A stretch of DNA of 64,000 bases from Turnera subulata. Its lineage: Eukaryota > Streptophyta > Magnoliopsida > Malpighiales > Passifloraceae. Where the stretch lies: the NCBI GenBank assembly GCA_028386065.3, contig JAKUCV010005605.1, forward strand, positions 3,380-67,379, written 5' to 3'. Both the position numbers and the translations under genes were made by a program. The notes beneath the pieces are model-generated. The model searched no databases and was not told where the DNA came from. It was given only the letters and a program-made list of their open reading frames with translations. Below are positions 52,666 through 63,650 of this stretch, piece by piece. Positions within the stretch are counted from its first letter, which is position 1. Each line of letters opens with the position of its first letter.

Positions 52666-55600
52666 ATGGCTTATGAAGGTACAAGTGTCAACAAAGCTCT
52701 ATACTTTGATGGAGTGAACTTTGACTATTGCAAGTTTAGAATGAAGATCTTCATTGAAGGAAAAGATCTTGAGATGTGGAATATTGCTCAAAGTCCTTAT
52801 ACCAGACCTCAAAGAGACATGCAATTCTGGTCTGAGGATGAGCTAAGGAGAGCTAAGCTTGATGCACAAGCTAAAAATATACTCCTATGTGGTATAAGTG
52901 AAAGTGAGTTTCAAAGGGTGAGTTCTTGTGGCACAACCTATGAAATCTAGAGGCTTCTTTGTTTCACACATGAAGGAACTAACCAAGTAAAGGAGTCTCG
53001 GCTCAATTGTCTATTGAGAGACTATGAGCTCTTTCAAATGGCTGCTGCAGAAACTATACAAGGAATGGATTCACACTTCACCATTCTTTGCAATGGTTTA
53101 GCTCTACTTGGTAGACCCGTCACTCATAGAGATAAAGTGGCAAAGATCCTTAGATCTCCACCTAAGGAGTGGGAGCCAAAGGTCATAGCTATTGAAGAAG
53201 CTCAGAATCTGAACACTCTCACCTATGATGAGCTCATTGGCAAGCTTATTGTTCATGGTTCTAAACTAGAACTGAAAGAACCAAAGAAGAAAGATTTGGC
53301 TCTTAAGGCGGACCAAGAGTCTAGTGATGAGTACAATAATGCGGATATGACATTAATCACCAGAAAGTTTGTCAAATTTCTTCGAAAGAGAAGGCAAATG
53401 AAAGGAAAGGGTTTCCATGGTGCCAAATCAGCTGAACAAAAGAAAGACTCACTAGTGTGTTTTGGCTACAATCGACCAGTACATATCAAGTCAGAATGTC
53501 CACATCAAAAAGCCAAATCTGATTTCCTAAGGAGCAAAGGGAAGAAAGTTATGTCAGTATGGGATGATTTGGACTCATCAAATGACTCTGATTCTAATGA
53601 AGCAGTAAATCTATGCTTAATGGCTCGAGAAGATGATGAGGATGCAAGGAATGAATGGATTCTTGACAGTGGTTGTTCAAGGCATATGACAGGCGACCCA
53701 TTAAAATTTACATCCCTTCTCTCAAAACACCGAGGTAATGTTACATTTGGTGATAATTCTAAAGGAAAAATCCTTGGTATTGATAAGATTGGCACTAATC
53801 CAACTATTGAGCATGTGTTACTTGTTGATAATCTTAAGTACAACTTGCTTAGTATCAGCCAGCTTTGTGACAAAGGATTGAGAGTTACTTTTGAATCATC
53901 TAGATTCCTCGTGAGTAGAGTTGATGATGAGAAAATCCTATTTGTTGGAAAAAGGATAGGTAATCTATACTCTATATGTTTAAATGATGTTACTAATCCT
54001 GAGATCAAGTGCTTTAGTGTAAGAACAGATACTGCAACTCTATGGCATAGGAGGCTAGGGCATGCAAATCTTGAACTTATCTCAAATCTGTCAAAGAAAG
54101 ATTTGGTCGATGGTCTGCCAAAACTGAAGTTCGAGGCAGAAACCAAATGTCGTGCATGTCAGCTCGGTAAAAAAATTAAAAGTTCTTTTAAGCCAAAACA
54201 TGTGGTATCAACTTCTCGACCTCTTGAACTCTTACATATTGATCTTTTTGGTCTAATGAGAGTTGTGAGTCTTGGTGGTAAAAAGTATGCATTTGTCATA
54301 GTTGATGATGTTCTAGATTTACATGGGTCTTATTTCTTTCGCAAAAAGATCATGCATGTCAAGAATTTGGCTCATTAGCTAAGAAGCTGCAAAATGAAAA
54401 AAGGGTATAAAAAAGGCATTGAACACACATTTTCGAACACACATTTTCGACTCCTAGAACACCTCAACAAAATGGGGTTGTGGAAAGGAAGAATCGAACC
54501 TTACAGGCTAGAACTATGCTTAATGAGTATAAGTTATCTGCCTATTTCTGGGCTGAGGGTGTGAACACAGCATGCTATGTCTTAAATAGAGTCTCTTTGC
54601 GTTCATTAATTGAAAAGACACCTTATGAGATTAGGCACGATAGAAAGCCAAATATTGCATACTTTTGCACATTTGGCTCTAGGTGTTACGTCCTGAATAC
54701 TAAAGATAATATTGATAAGTTTCAGGCTAAGTCTGATGATGGTATATTTTTTAGTTATTCATTGAGTAGTAAAGCTTATAGGGTATATAACAAAAGAACC
54801 ATGGTTGTTGAAGAGTCCATGCATGTGGTGTTTGATGAGATTAACTTGAATGATTTTAGTGATGATATAGAAATTGAGTATACCTCTGGGAATCAGCCAC
54901 AGGTCATTGATGAGACAAAAGATGAGCAACTGCCTGTTCCAATTACGGTTCAGCAACATTTGGCTTCTCCCGAACCAAATGTTCAAAATAATGATGTGCA
55001 ACCAAATGTTCTGGAATCTTGTTCAAACTCATAGCCGAGAAACTCAGATGTTCAAGCACCCAAAGGACATTCAACTGAGGCCATATTAGGTGATCCTAGA
55101 AGTGGAGTAATCACAAGACCCAGATTACAAAATATCAACAAAAATATTGCATTCTTGTCTCAAGTTGAGCTTAAAAATGCCAATGAAGCCATACTTGATG
55201 AAAATTGGGTAATGGCAATGCAAGAAGAGCTCAATCAGTTTGAGAGGAATAATGTGTGGGAGCTTGTTGCAAGACCAGAAGACCATCCTGTCATTAGAAC
55301 CAAATGGGTCTTTAGGAACAAGCTTGATGAATCAGGAACTGTGGTAAGGAACAAAGCCCGATTGGTTGCACAAGGATACAATCAAGAGGAAGGTATTGAT
55401 TATGATGAGACCTTTACACCAGTAGCTAGACTTGAATCCATTCGCATGTTGCTTACATTTGCATCATTTAAATCTTTCAAACTCTATCAAATGGATGTCA
55501 AAAGTGCTTTTCTAAATGGATATATCATGGAAGAAGTATATGTCGAACAACCTCCAGGGTTTGAAAACCATGAGCATCCACAACATGTTTTCAAGTTGAA

Positions 55601-56712
55601 AAAGGCATTATATGGTCTTAAACAGGCACCTAGGGCTTGGTATGATAGATTAAGCTCATATCTGATTTCATAATTCTTTACAAGAGGAAAGGTAGATTCA
55701 ACTTTATTTGTGAAATCAAACAAAGATGATATCATTATTGTGCAAATATATATTGATGACAATCTATTTGGTGCCACTGATGAATCTCTTTGTCAAGAGT
55801 TTGAAAAGCTTATGCACAGCGAGTCTGAAATGAGCATGATGGGAGAAGTAAATTTCTTCCTGGACTTTCAAGTCAAGCAACTCAATGGTGGGATTTTTCT
55901 TAACCAAGCAAAGTACACACGAGAGCTGCTTAAAAGATTTGGCTTGTTAGAAGCCAAAACTAGTCCGATACTAGTGAGCAATAGTACCAAACTTGACAAG
56001 GATGAGAATGGTAAGGATTTTGATGTGAAATTATACAGAGGCATGATAGCTAGTCTTCTTTACCTTACAACTACAAGACCAGACATTATGTATAGTGTTT
56101 TCTTGTGTGCTAGATTTCAATCATGCCCAAAAGAATCTCATCTTAAAGCTATCAAGCGCATCTTCAAGTACTTAAAAGGAACATCATCTTTAGGCTTGTG
56201 GTATCCTAATGTGAAATTTTTTGAACTAACAAGCTACTCAGATGAGTACTTTGCAGGGTGCACCCTTGATAGAAAATGTACAAGTGGTACTTGTCAATTA
56301 CTTGGACAATCACTTATATCTTGGACAATCACTTGTATCTTGGTCAAGTAAAAAGCAAAATTCAGTTGCTATTTTCACAACTGAGGCTGAATATGTAGCA
56401 GCTGGTGCATGCTGTGCACAAGTGTTATGGATGAAACAAACACTTGCTGATTGTGGACTAACTTTCAAGTGTGTTCCTATCTTTTGTGACAGCTCAAGTG
56501 CCATCAGTCTAACTAAGAATTTGGTGTAACACTCTTGAACCAAACATATTGAAGTGAGACATCATTTTATTCGAGACCATGTGTTGAAAATGGATGTGGC
56601 CATTGAGTTTGTGAGAACTGAGAATCAACTGGCTGATATCTTTACCAAACCATTGAAGGAAGATCAGTTCACGAAAATCAGACTCGAGCTTGGTATTTGC
56701 AATATATCATAA
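52666..56712 (+). pseudogene. gag-pol of SIRE copy A2
   Basis: gag starts MAYEGTSVNKALYFDG; stop TAG at 52948. The knuckle is CFGYNRPVHIKSEC (second Cys lost to Tyr). Protease WILDSGCSRHMTGD near 53660. Integrase zinc domain LWHRRLGHANLE, CRACQLGK and first Asp (LLHIDLFG, 54240) are present; the block with the second Asp is deleted. A 14-bp duplication (ACACACATTTTCGA, near 54424-54450) shifts the frame before VVERKNRT. RT: stops at 55032 and 55671, catalytic box changed to YIDDNLFG (55753). RNase H is broken near 56320 by a short duplication, with stops near 56527. Ends at TAA 56710. Confidence 0.88.
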
Positions 56713-57211
56713 GTATTCTGATTTGACTCCATATTTGGTTTTTATATGTTTATGCATATCATAACATACTACACACATATGCACTTAGAATATATACAAT
56801 TGTCACACATTTCACACCTGCACTAAGCATATGAGCATATGAGGACACATCGTGGCTGTCATCAAATCATCAAAGGCATCAAGAAGAAAGCTGCAGTATT
56901 TGGTTCATGAACGAGCCAAAACCTATTATTCAGTGGACAAAATGCAGCGGTTAATAAGAAAAAGGGAAGAAAGAGAGTGCAAAGTCAACTAGACAACATC
57001 TGAGGCAACGGCTATATGTGGCGTCCCACTTCTGTCAAAGAGGAAATAGGAGTGACTAAAAAGAAAGCGGTTCAGTTATGGTAGTTGGACCACTTCCGGT
57101 TTTAAAAACCCGTGGTTATCTCTCTCTCCACCATTACCCACCTTCTCCTCAACTTCCCTTTTCAGTTTTTCTCTAAAACACAAACAGCTCTAACCCTAAA
57201 CACTTACCATT
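56713..57211 (+). other. Spacer between pol and the post-pol ORF
   Basis: Noncoding. Contains one TTTGGTTC...GAGCCAAA inverted repeat (near 56902) and, from 56975, sequence matching the left edge of copy A1. A subgenomic or spliced RNA would be needed to express the next ORF; the signal is not visible. Confidence 0.55.
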
Positions 57212-59820
57212 ATGAGAACCAACAAAAAAGGAAAAAATCTCAAGGAGATACCCTCGAAACAGAAACCACCAACACCTCCAAAAGGGAGAACCAAGGTTGC
57301 TGCTGCAAAACCAGTGTTCAAGAAGACCACAACACCAGAGAAGAGAAAGGGCAAGGAGAAAGAAGAGAAAGCAAGCCCTAACTTCACTTCACCTGAAAGA
57401 GAGGCAGCTATTCAAATCGAGAAACTCAAACTTGGGATTCAGACCCAAGAAGCCATAGTGCCTCCAGGAGAAGAATCCGATTCCAAGGTGCATGCATTCA
57501 ACCTTGAAGAAGCACCACTTGGGAACATCTTTGAAACGGGTATTTTAACCTTTGAACCTTTTAGTGTTCGAGTTTCAAGCTTTGGAGAGGTATATGTTGC
57601 TGATCAGACTCTGATAGGATCGATTGAAACTCAATCTGATGCTAGGAATGAAGTAGTCGATAGTACTATCATGAGTGTTGAGAAATCTTGTGATAAGATT
57701 AAGTTTGTAGATAAAGCTGATTGTGTTGGTGAGGATTCTGGCTTGGCAAAAGCCAAATCTGACTGTAGTGAAGAGAAATTGGCTGAATTGAGTGAAAAGG
57801 TTAAGCCTTTGGGTGTTGATGAGGGTTCTGGCTCATCGAAAGCCAAAACCAATTTGCTTGCTGCTTTTGTGAAGTCACTAGTGCCTCCTCCGGGAAAGGA
57901 TGCAGAAGAATTCTATGAGGAGAAGATGAAGGAACTGGGTGATATCTTGGTTCATATGAAGAACACTGAAGAATAAGATTTGGCTGCAGTGCAAGCCAAA
58001 TCCTGTACTCTTGCAGAAAAACAGTACTTGGCTGATGAAGAAGCCAAATTCGAAGAATAGATGAAGATAGATGAACGGAGAAGAGCAAGACTGTTGAGAA
58101 TGTTGATGAGATCCCCAACCGGGATTCCAATTTCTGAGGAGGATAAAGATGCAACAGATGATCTGGTGCATGTTGTTGAGATTGCAAAGGAAGTGGCCAA
58201 ACAGGTTGATGTAGAAGTGAAGGACGATTTGGCCCAGACTGCTGAAAAGGCCAAATTTATCGAAGAAAAGTCAAAGGAGGACCTGAATGAAGAAAAAAAT
58301 GAAAGCTTGCTGCCAGAAGGAGATTTGGCTCAACTTGAGACCAAATCTGCCACTGAGAAGGTTAACCCAAGCATTGAACCAGAGGCAGAGAGTTCCAAGA
58401 AAAAGTCTGATCCACCTAAGCCGAAAATTCCAAAACATTTGGCTTATACTCCAACCACTCAAGTCTCTCGACATGTCAGGCCAAGCACCCGTGTGAAGAC
58501 AGTATTTGGAAGAGGAGGAAAGAAGCTTGGAGAGATGGTTGTTGAGGTGGATTTTGATGATGATGAGATCCACAGTGAGAACTCACCTGTCCATGAAGAT
58601 TCCAAGAAGAGGAAGTGAGATGCTGAAGAGCAAGAAAGCTCTGGAGCCAAGCAGAGTGATGACGAGCCAAATGACAGTGATAAAGAGGAGAGTTTTGAAG
58701 ACGAAAGCGAGAAGGAATTAGAGAAAGATGAAGATGAGGATAACAGTGATAAAGATGAGGACAAGGATGAAGAAGATGATGAAGGGTCTGATAAGGCTGA
58801 AGACGATGAAGAAAAGGATGAGGAGTCCAAGAAAGAAGAAGAAACCACTCCTACACCAGCCAAAAGAAAATTTAAGAATCTGTCCTCGTCGGGCTTCAAG
58901 AAGAAGGCTAAAAGAAGTACTCTACTCATACTCCAACCTATACAATGGAGCTTGATGATTTTGAAGCCATTGGAGTAACAAAGCTGTTGAAAGATGCTAC
59001 TCTCGAGACCTTAGCTACTTTGAAGGTACAAGGTTATGAAGTTCTCATGAGGGACTTCTATGACAATTTGACTGTTGAGTATGGAAATAAGGGGTTAGTT
59101 GAGTGCATCAAGAAAACAATCAAAGGGAAGAAGATCAAGATGACAACCGAGTTAATCTGTGAAGTGCTGAAGATCATGCAAGGGAAGATTAGATTCTATG
59201 ATTCAGCATCCGGGACTCCAATTAACATTCCTAAAACTCCATGTCACTCCAAGCAGAAGCAGATTCTCTTCAATAGCCTTGAGTCTAGACATTACAACAG
59301 TTTGAAACCAAGAGACAGAGCTCTGATGTATACATTGACTCAGGTTATCGTGCCTAGGAAGAATTCTCGGACAGTGATCAAGAAACTTGATCAATGGATT
59401 CTGGCGTGCCTCGTCAAGAAGTCTTCTATATGCTTTGGTACTCTCATCCTTCATCACATGGCCCTTTACAAAGAGTATTCTCATGGTTCTCTGATCACTC
59501 TTTTGGCCAAGAAACTGAAGATTACTTCTACTCTTGCTGATAAGCCAATTGTCCTCAAGAAGATCAATTCTGATACTATGGCTAAAATGTCTATCAAGCC
59601 AAATCTTGATGGTGAGTATTCTGTGACCAAATCTGCTGGAAAGGGTTTGAAGATTGGTGATGTGTCAGAGCAAGTGACTACTCTCAAGGGAGAGATCAGT
59701 GAGCTAAAAGACAAAGTCAGCTCTATCCGCAGCCAAATGAAGAAGTCTGAGAAGAAGATCTTTGAAAAGCTCAACCAAATCTCTGCAGCCCTCTCCAAAG
59801 ATGATTCTGATGATGAATGA
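57212..59820 (+). pseudogene. Post-pol ('env-position') ORF of SIRE copy A2
   Basis: ATG at 57212 (MRTNKKGKNLKEIPSKQK). Frame broken by TAA 57974, TAG 58058, TGA 58616 (CGA in A1) and a one-base shift near 58910. The last 291 codons (58945-59820) are open. Layout as in A1: basic N-terminus, LA...AKS repeats, acidic KDEDEDN-rich segment, globular domain (ILACLVKKSSICFGTLILHH), C-terminal coiled coil, SDDE end. No signal peptide or transmembrane helix, so an envelope role is not supported by sequence. Confidence 0.82.
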
Positions 59821-60490
59821 TGCTCCAACAGTTCTGATGCTTTAGGTCATGCATTGCATTCTCCATAAGTACTCTTTTAATTTCTATTTCTGCATAAGTA
59901 CTCTTTTATTACTACTGCTCATATTTGGTTTGTAAGACGAATATTTGGCTTTACTTTTGGTTTTTATGATGCTATCTATTATCTCCTTTGGAACTTATTT
60001 GTTTTTGCTGATGTCAAAAGGGGGAGATAAATGTTATTGTTTGATTGATATTTGTTCTACTGCTGCTGTGACATATTGTGTATGTGATTTTAATGCAGGG
60101 AACAAACATTTGGCTCTGTGAGACAACCAAATGTCGATGAGCTTATAATGTTGATAGATTTGGCTGATGGTTAAGCCAAATGTTATGTTGAGAATTTCTT
60201 TGCTGGGATACTTGTATGAAATTTGTGTATGAAACCATACAAGAGAAACTTGTATACTGTGCTCTTATGCAGGGGAAGCTATTGGCTAAAAGCCTTTAGC
60301 TTTTTTAGTATACGATGTATATACGCAGGGGGAGCATTTGGCTGAAAAATGGAGCCAAATGAATGCGTTAAAATTTTCCCGAAATATCCTTTAAAATAGG
60401 GGGAGTTTTTACTTATCCGGTTAAATTATTTCTAACCACGTTTTAATAGAAAATAAACAACATGTTTGTCTTCATCAAAAAGGGGGAGAT
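59821..60490 (+). other. 3' leader of SIRE copy A2: small hairpins and repeated PPT-like tracts
   Basis: Inverted repeats at 60106-60134, 60158-60181 and 60335-60361 (CATTTGGCT/AGCCAAATG, loop 9). PPT-like tracts AAAAGGGGGAGA at 60016, CAGGGGGAG at 60326, AAAATAGGGGGAG at 60394 and the true PPT AAAAAGGGGGAGAT at 60477-60490. Confidence 0.85.
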
Positions 60491-61559
60491 TGTTAGCCTA
60501 AACATGTGTTAAGTGCTTAATTAAGTAATTAGTTAAGACTAATCTTGTTTAGTATATTTCTCATGATTATTCAATGGTTATAATATTATTTTGATGATTA
60601 ACAAACAGTATGGAAAGACCTTATGCGTTTTAAGCATTTGCAGAAAATTTGGTTTCTGGCAGAAACCAAATACCATGAAGGTTTGGCTTCAGCATGGCTT
60701 TTCCGTCGAACCAAAACGTCACTGTCTGGGCAGTTGAAGAAGTGGTATCGAAATGTAGCTGACATTTCTGCAATTAAAGCAACGGATTTATTTGGCCTCC
60801 AAGACTCAACTAACGGTCAGAAAAGTGGTCCTCACACCCTCTTTCATGCCATCAAAGAGCTGGTGGTCCTCATTTCCATTTTTGGACAAAATTTTTGAAG
60901 GTTGAAGAACAATTTCTGCCCAAGTAATTACCAGTTATGGTTCAGCCAACAGCCAAATGTTGACAGTTCTTAATTAAAGAAAGAAGTCAACTTGTGCGCC
61001 ACCTGGAAGCAATCTAGCCGTTGGAAGACACTCTTCCCCATCCTTAGAATCTATAAATAGAGGATTGAAGCCTCATAGCAAATCAACCTAGCTATTCAAG
61101 AGATTCTAAGTTGAGAAAAGGGCTTACATTGAGAGATATTCTTGTGCTTAATTTGTGTAACTTCTTGAGTGAGTCACTCTTGAAGCTTTGCCTTGGGAAA
61201 GGTTATAATCAGCAGGATTAGGGGAAAATCTTGTTGGGTAGACAAAGCTAGGTTCAGCTTTGGGTTAGGTTTAGCGAGTCCAGCTCGCAAAAACTTGTGT
61301 ACCATAGGTTATTTGGCTCGCCTATAAAAGCAAAATTAGTGGATAGTTTAGAAATCCAAAAGGGGGGACCTTTAGGTAGTGGATGTACTCCTGAGTGGGG
61401 AACTACTATAAATTGCTTGTGTTCTTTGCTTTCCTTCATTCATCTTCGCATTTCATTCAAGTTTCACATTTGGCTTCTGTGTCGAGCCAAATCATAGAAA
61501 ATCCGAAAAAGAGAAAAAGCTAATTCAACCCCCCCTTCTTAGCCTTTTCTTGGCCAACA
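60491..61559 (+). repeat. 3' LTR of SIRE copy A2, 1069 bp
   Basis: TGTTAGCC...TTGGCCAACA; TATA box at 61052-61060; hairpin at 60647-60671. Followed by GGATG (TSD). Confidence 0.92.
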
Positions 61560-61564
61560 GGATG

Positions 61565-62060
61565 AAGGCATCTTTGTAGCATCTATTCTAGATAAGTTGC
61601 CTCCTTCTTGGAAAGAATATAAGAAGCAGTTGAAGCACAGGAAAGAAAACATTAGTCTTCAAGCTCTTGTATCCGAATTGAGGAGAGTCTTCGTAAAAAA
61701 GAAGAAGATAAAGAGGAAGATTCATAAGTGTCAAAAGTACACTTGGTGGAGGAAGGACAAGGAAGTAAGTCTAAAAAGCAAAAATTTAATAGCTTCAAAG
61801 ACAATAAGTCCATCAAATATAAGAAGCAGTTGAAGCACAGGAAAGAAAACATTAGTCTTCAAGCTCTTGTATCCGAATTGAGGAGAGTCTTCGTAAAAAA
61901 GAAGAAGATAAAGAGGAAGATTCATAAGTGTCAAAAGTACACTTGGTGGAGGAAGGACAAGGAAGTAAGTCTAAAAAGCAAAAATTTAATAGCTTCAAAG
62001 ACAATAAGTCCATCAAAAAAAGTCCATCAACAAGCCTGGACACTACAAGTCTAAATGCCG
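61565..62060 (+). pseudogene. gag of copia element C, C-terminal part, with a 200-bp duplication
   Basis: FVASILDKLPPSWKEYKKQL then ISLQALVSELRRVF and a Lys-rich tail. The frame reads through a perfect 200-bp tandem duplication until phase is lost (200 is not a multiple of three). Confidence 0.75.
61618..62017 (+). repeat. Perfect 200-bp tandem duplication
   Basis: 61618-61817 and 61818-62017 are identical by eye. A further short repeat AAAGTCCATCAA follows at about 62018. Confidence 0.9.
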
Positions 62061-63204
62061 ACTTCTCAAAAGGAAAAAATTTCAAGACACGAATGATGCA
62101 CTATCAAATGATAAGTTTGTGGCCATGATTTCTAAAATCAATATGGTACAAGATGATGGTGCATGGTGAATATATTCCGGTGCAACAAAACATGTCTACA
62201 AAAAGATTTCTTCAAAACCTTTGAACCACTACAAGATGGTTCAAGTTTATACATGGGAAATGCTACTAAAGCAACAATCAAAGATAAAGGAAGTATGGTC
62301 TTGAGTTCACCTCTAGAAAGACGCATACACTGACAGAAGTGTACTATGTTTTCGGGATAAGGAAGAATCTTGTGTCTCGAAGTATGCTGAACAAATACGA
62401 CTTTAAAATGGTCTTCGAGGCAGACAAGTTTATTCTATTCAAGGGGGGTATTTTTGTTGGCAAGGGTTACATGTTTGGGAATATGCTCAAGTTGAATACC
62501 AATAATTATAATAAGTATGTTTCTACTTATATTGTTGATTCTTCTTCATTTTTCTTATGGCATAATCGGTAAGAACATGTGAATGTTAGCAAAATGCAAG
62601 ACATGATGAAAATGGAAATAATTCCTAACACTAATAAAAGTGATCAACAATGCAAACATGCATGCTTAGTAAAATCACAAGACATCCGTTTCTAAAAGTT
62701 GAAAGAAGTACTAAGATTCCTGAATTGGTACATAGTGATGTTTGTGGCATACATAGTAATCCTACTACTGTTGAAAGAAGTATTTTGTTACTTTTATTGA
62801 TGATCACTCTAGATTTTGCTATGTTTATTTGTTGCATTCTAAAGATTAAGCAATGGATAAATTTAGAACATTTAAATTAGAGGTTGTATTGCATTGTGAA
62901 TCACTTGTCAAAAGATTAAGAAATGATAAAGGTGGTGAGTATATGATCCAAGTTATTTTGGATCAACTGGGATAGTCCATGAAACAACAGCTCCATATAC
63001 ACCACAAAAAAATGGTGTTGAACGCAAGAATCGTATTTAGGTAGAGATGGCTAATGTCATGCTTTCTAATTCCAGTTTGGGATTAGGTTTTGAGGGTGAG
63101 GCAATATTAACTGCCACTTACATATTGAATTGAGTTCCAAATTAAAGGAGCAAGATCACCCCATATGAGTTTTGGAACAAAAGAAAAGCAAATCTTATTC
63201 AATT
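62061..63204 (+). pseudogene. Protease and integrase of copia element C, decayed
   Basis: IYSGATKHVYKK (protease DSGATKH degraded, near 62172), MVFEADKFILFKGGIFVGKG (62409), FFLWHNR (62550, zinc domain start), QKNGVERKNRI (near 63010, integrase Glu region), NSSLGLGFEGEAILTATYIL. Multiple stops. Confidence 0.75.
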
Positions 63205-63650
63205 TTAGAAGGATTTTCGGATGCTAGTTGGATTTTCAGTAAAGAAGATTATTCATCTGTAACTGGATAGATCTTCATACTTAGTGAGGATGCAATATCT
63301 TGGAGCTCTAGAAAGCAAACTCTGTGCACTGACTCCACCATGGATGTTGAATTTGTGGCCTTGACATCTGCTAGCAAAGAAGCGAAATGGTTAAAAGTTT
63401 TGCTTTATGAGATTCCACTATGGCCTAAACCAATTTCTCTCATATCAATACATTATGACAGTCAGGTCACATTTTCTAAAGTATATAGCCAAGTAATTTA
63501 CAATAGAAAGTCTAGACATATTGATAAGAAATGTGGTGATCGCCATTGATTTTGCAAGATCACAACAAAACTTGGCAGATACTTTTACTAAAGGACTAAC
63601 CAGAGATAAGGTAAGTAAGACCTCAAATGGGATGGGTCTCAAGCCAATTT
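63205..63650 (+). pseudogene. RNase H of copia element C
   Basis: Starts in mid-domain (SVKKIIHL), then ISWSSRKQTLCTDSTMDVEFVAL across two frames, KEAKWLKVLLYEIPLWPKPI, ISIHYDSQ, RKSRHIDKK. The FAR...RT part before it is gone. Confidence 0.75.

Larger units (their letters stand above)
51545..61559 (+). mobile_element. SIRE-type Ty1/copia element, copy A2, near full length (10 kb)
   Basis: 5' LTR, PBS, gag-pol, spacer, post-pol ORF, 3' leader, PPT and 3' LTR in order, with an imperfect 5-bp TSD. It lies inside the gag of copia element C. All coding parts have stops or frameshifts, and the second catalytic block of integrase is deleted. LTRs differ by roughly 5% over the first 290 bp by eye, so it is older than the Tork-like and short-LTR elements. 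Confidence 0.92.
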
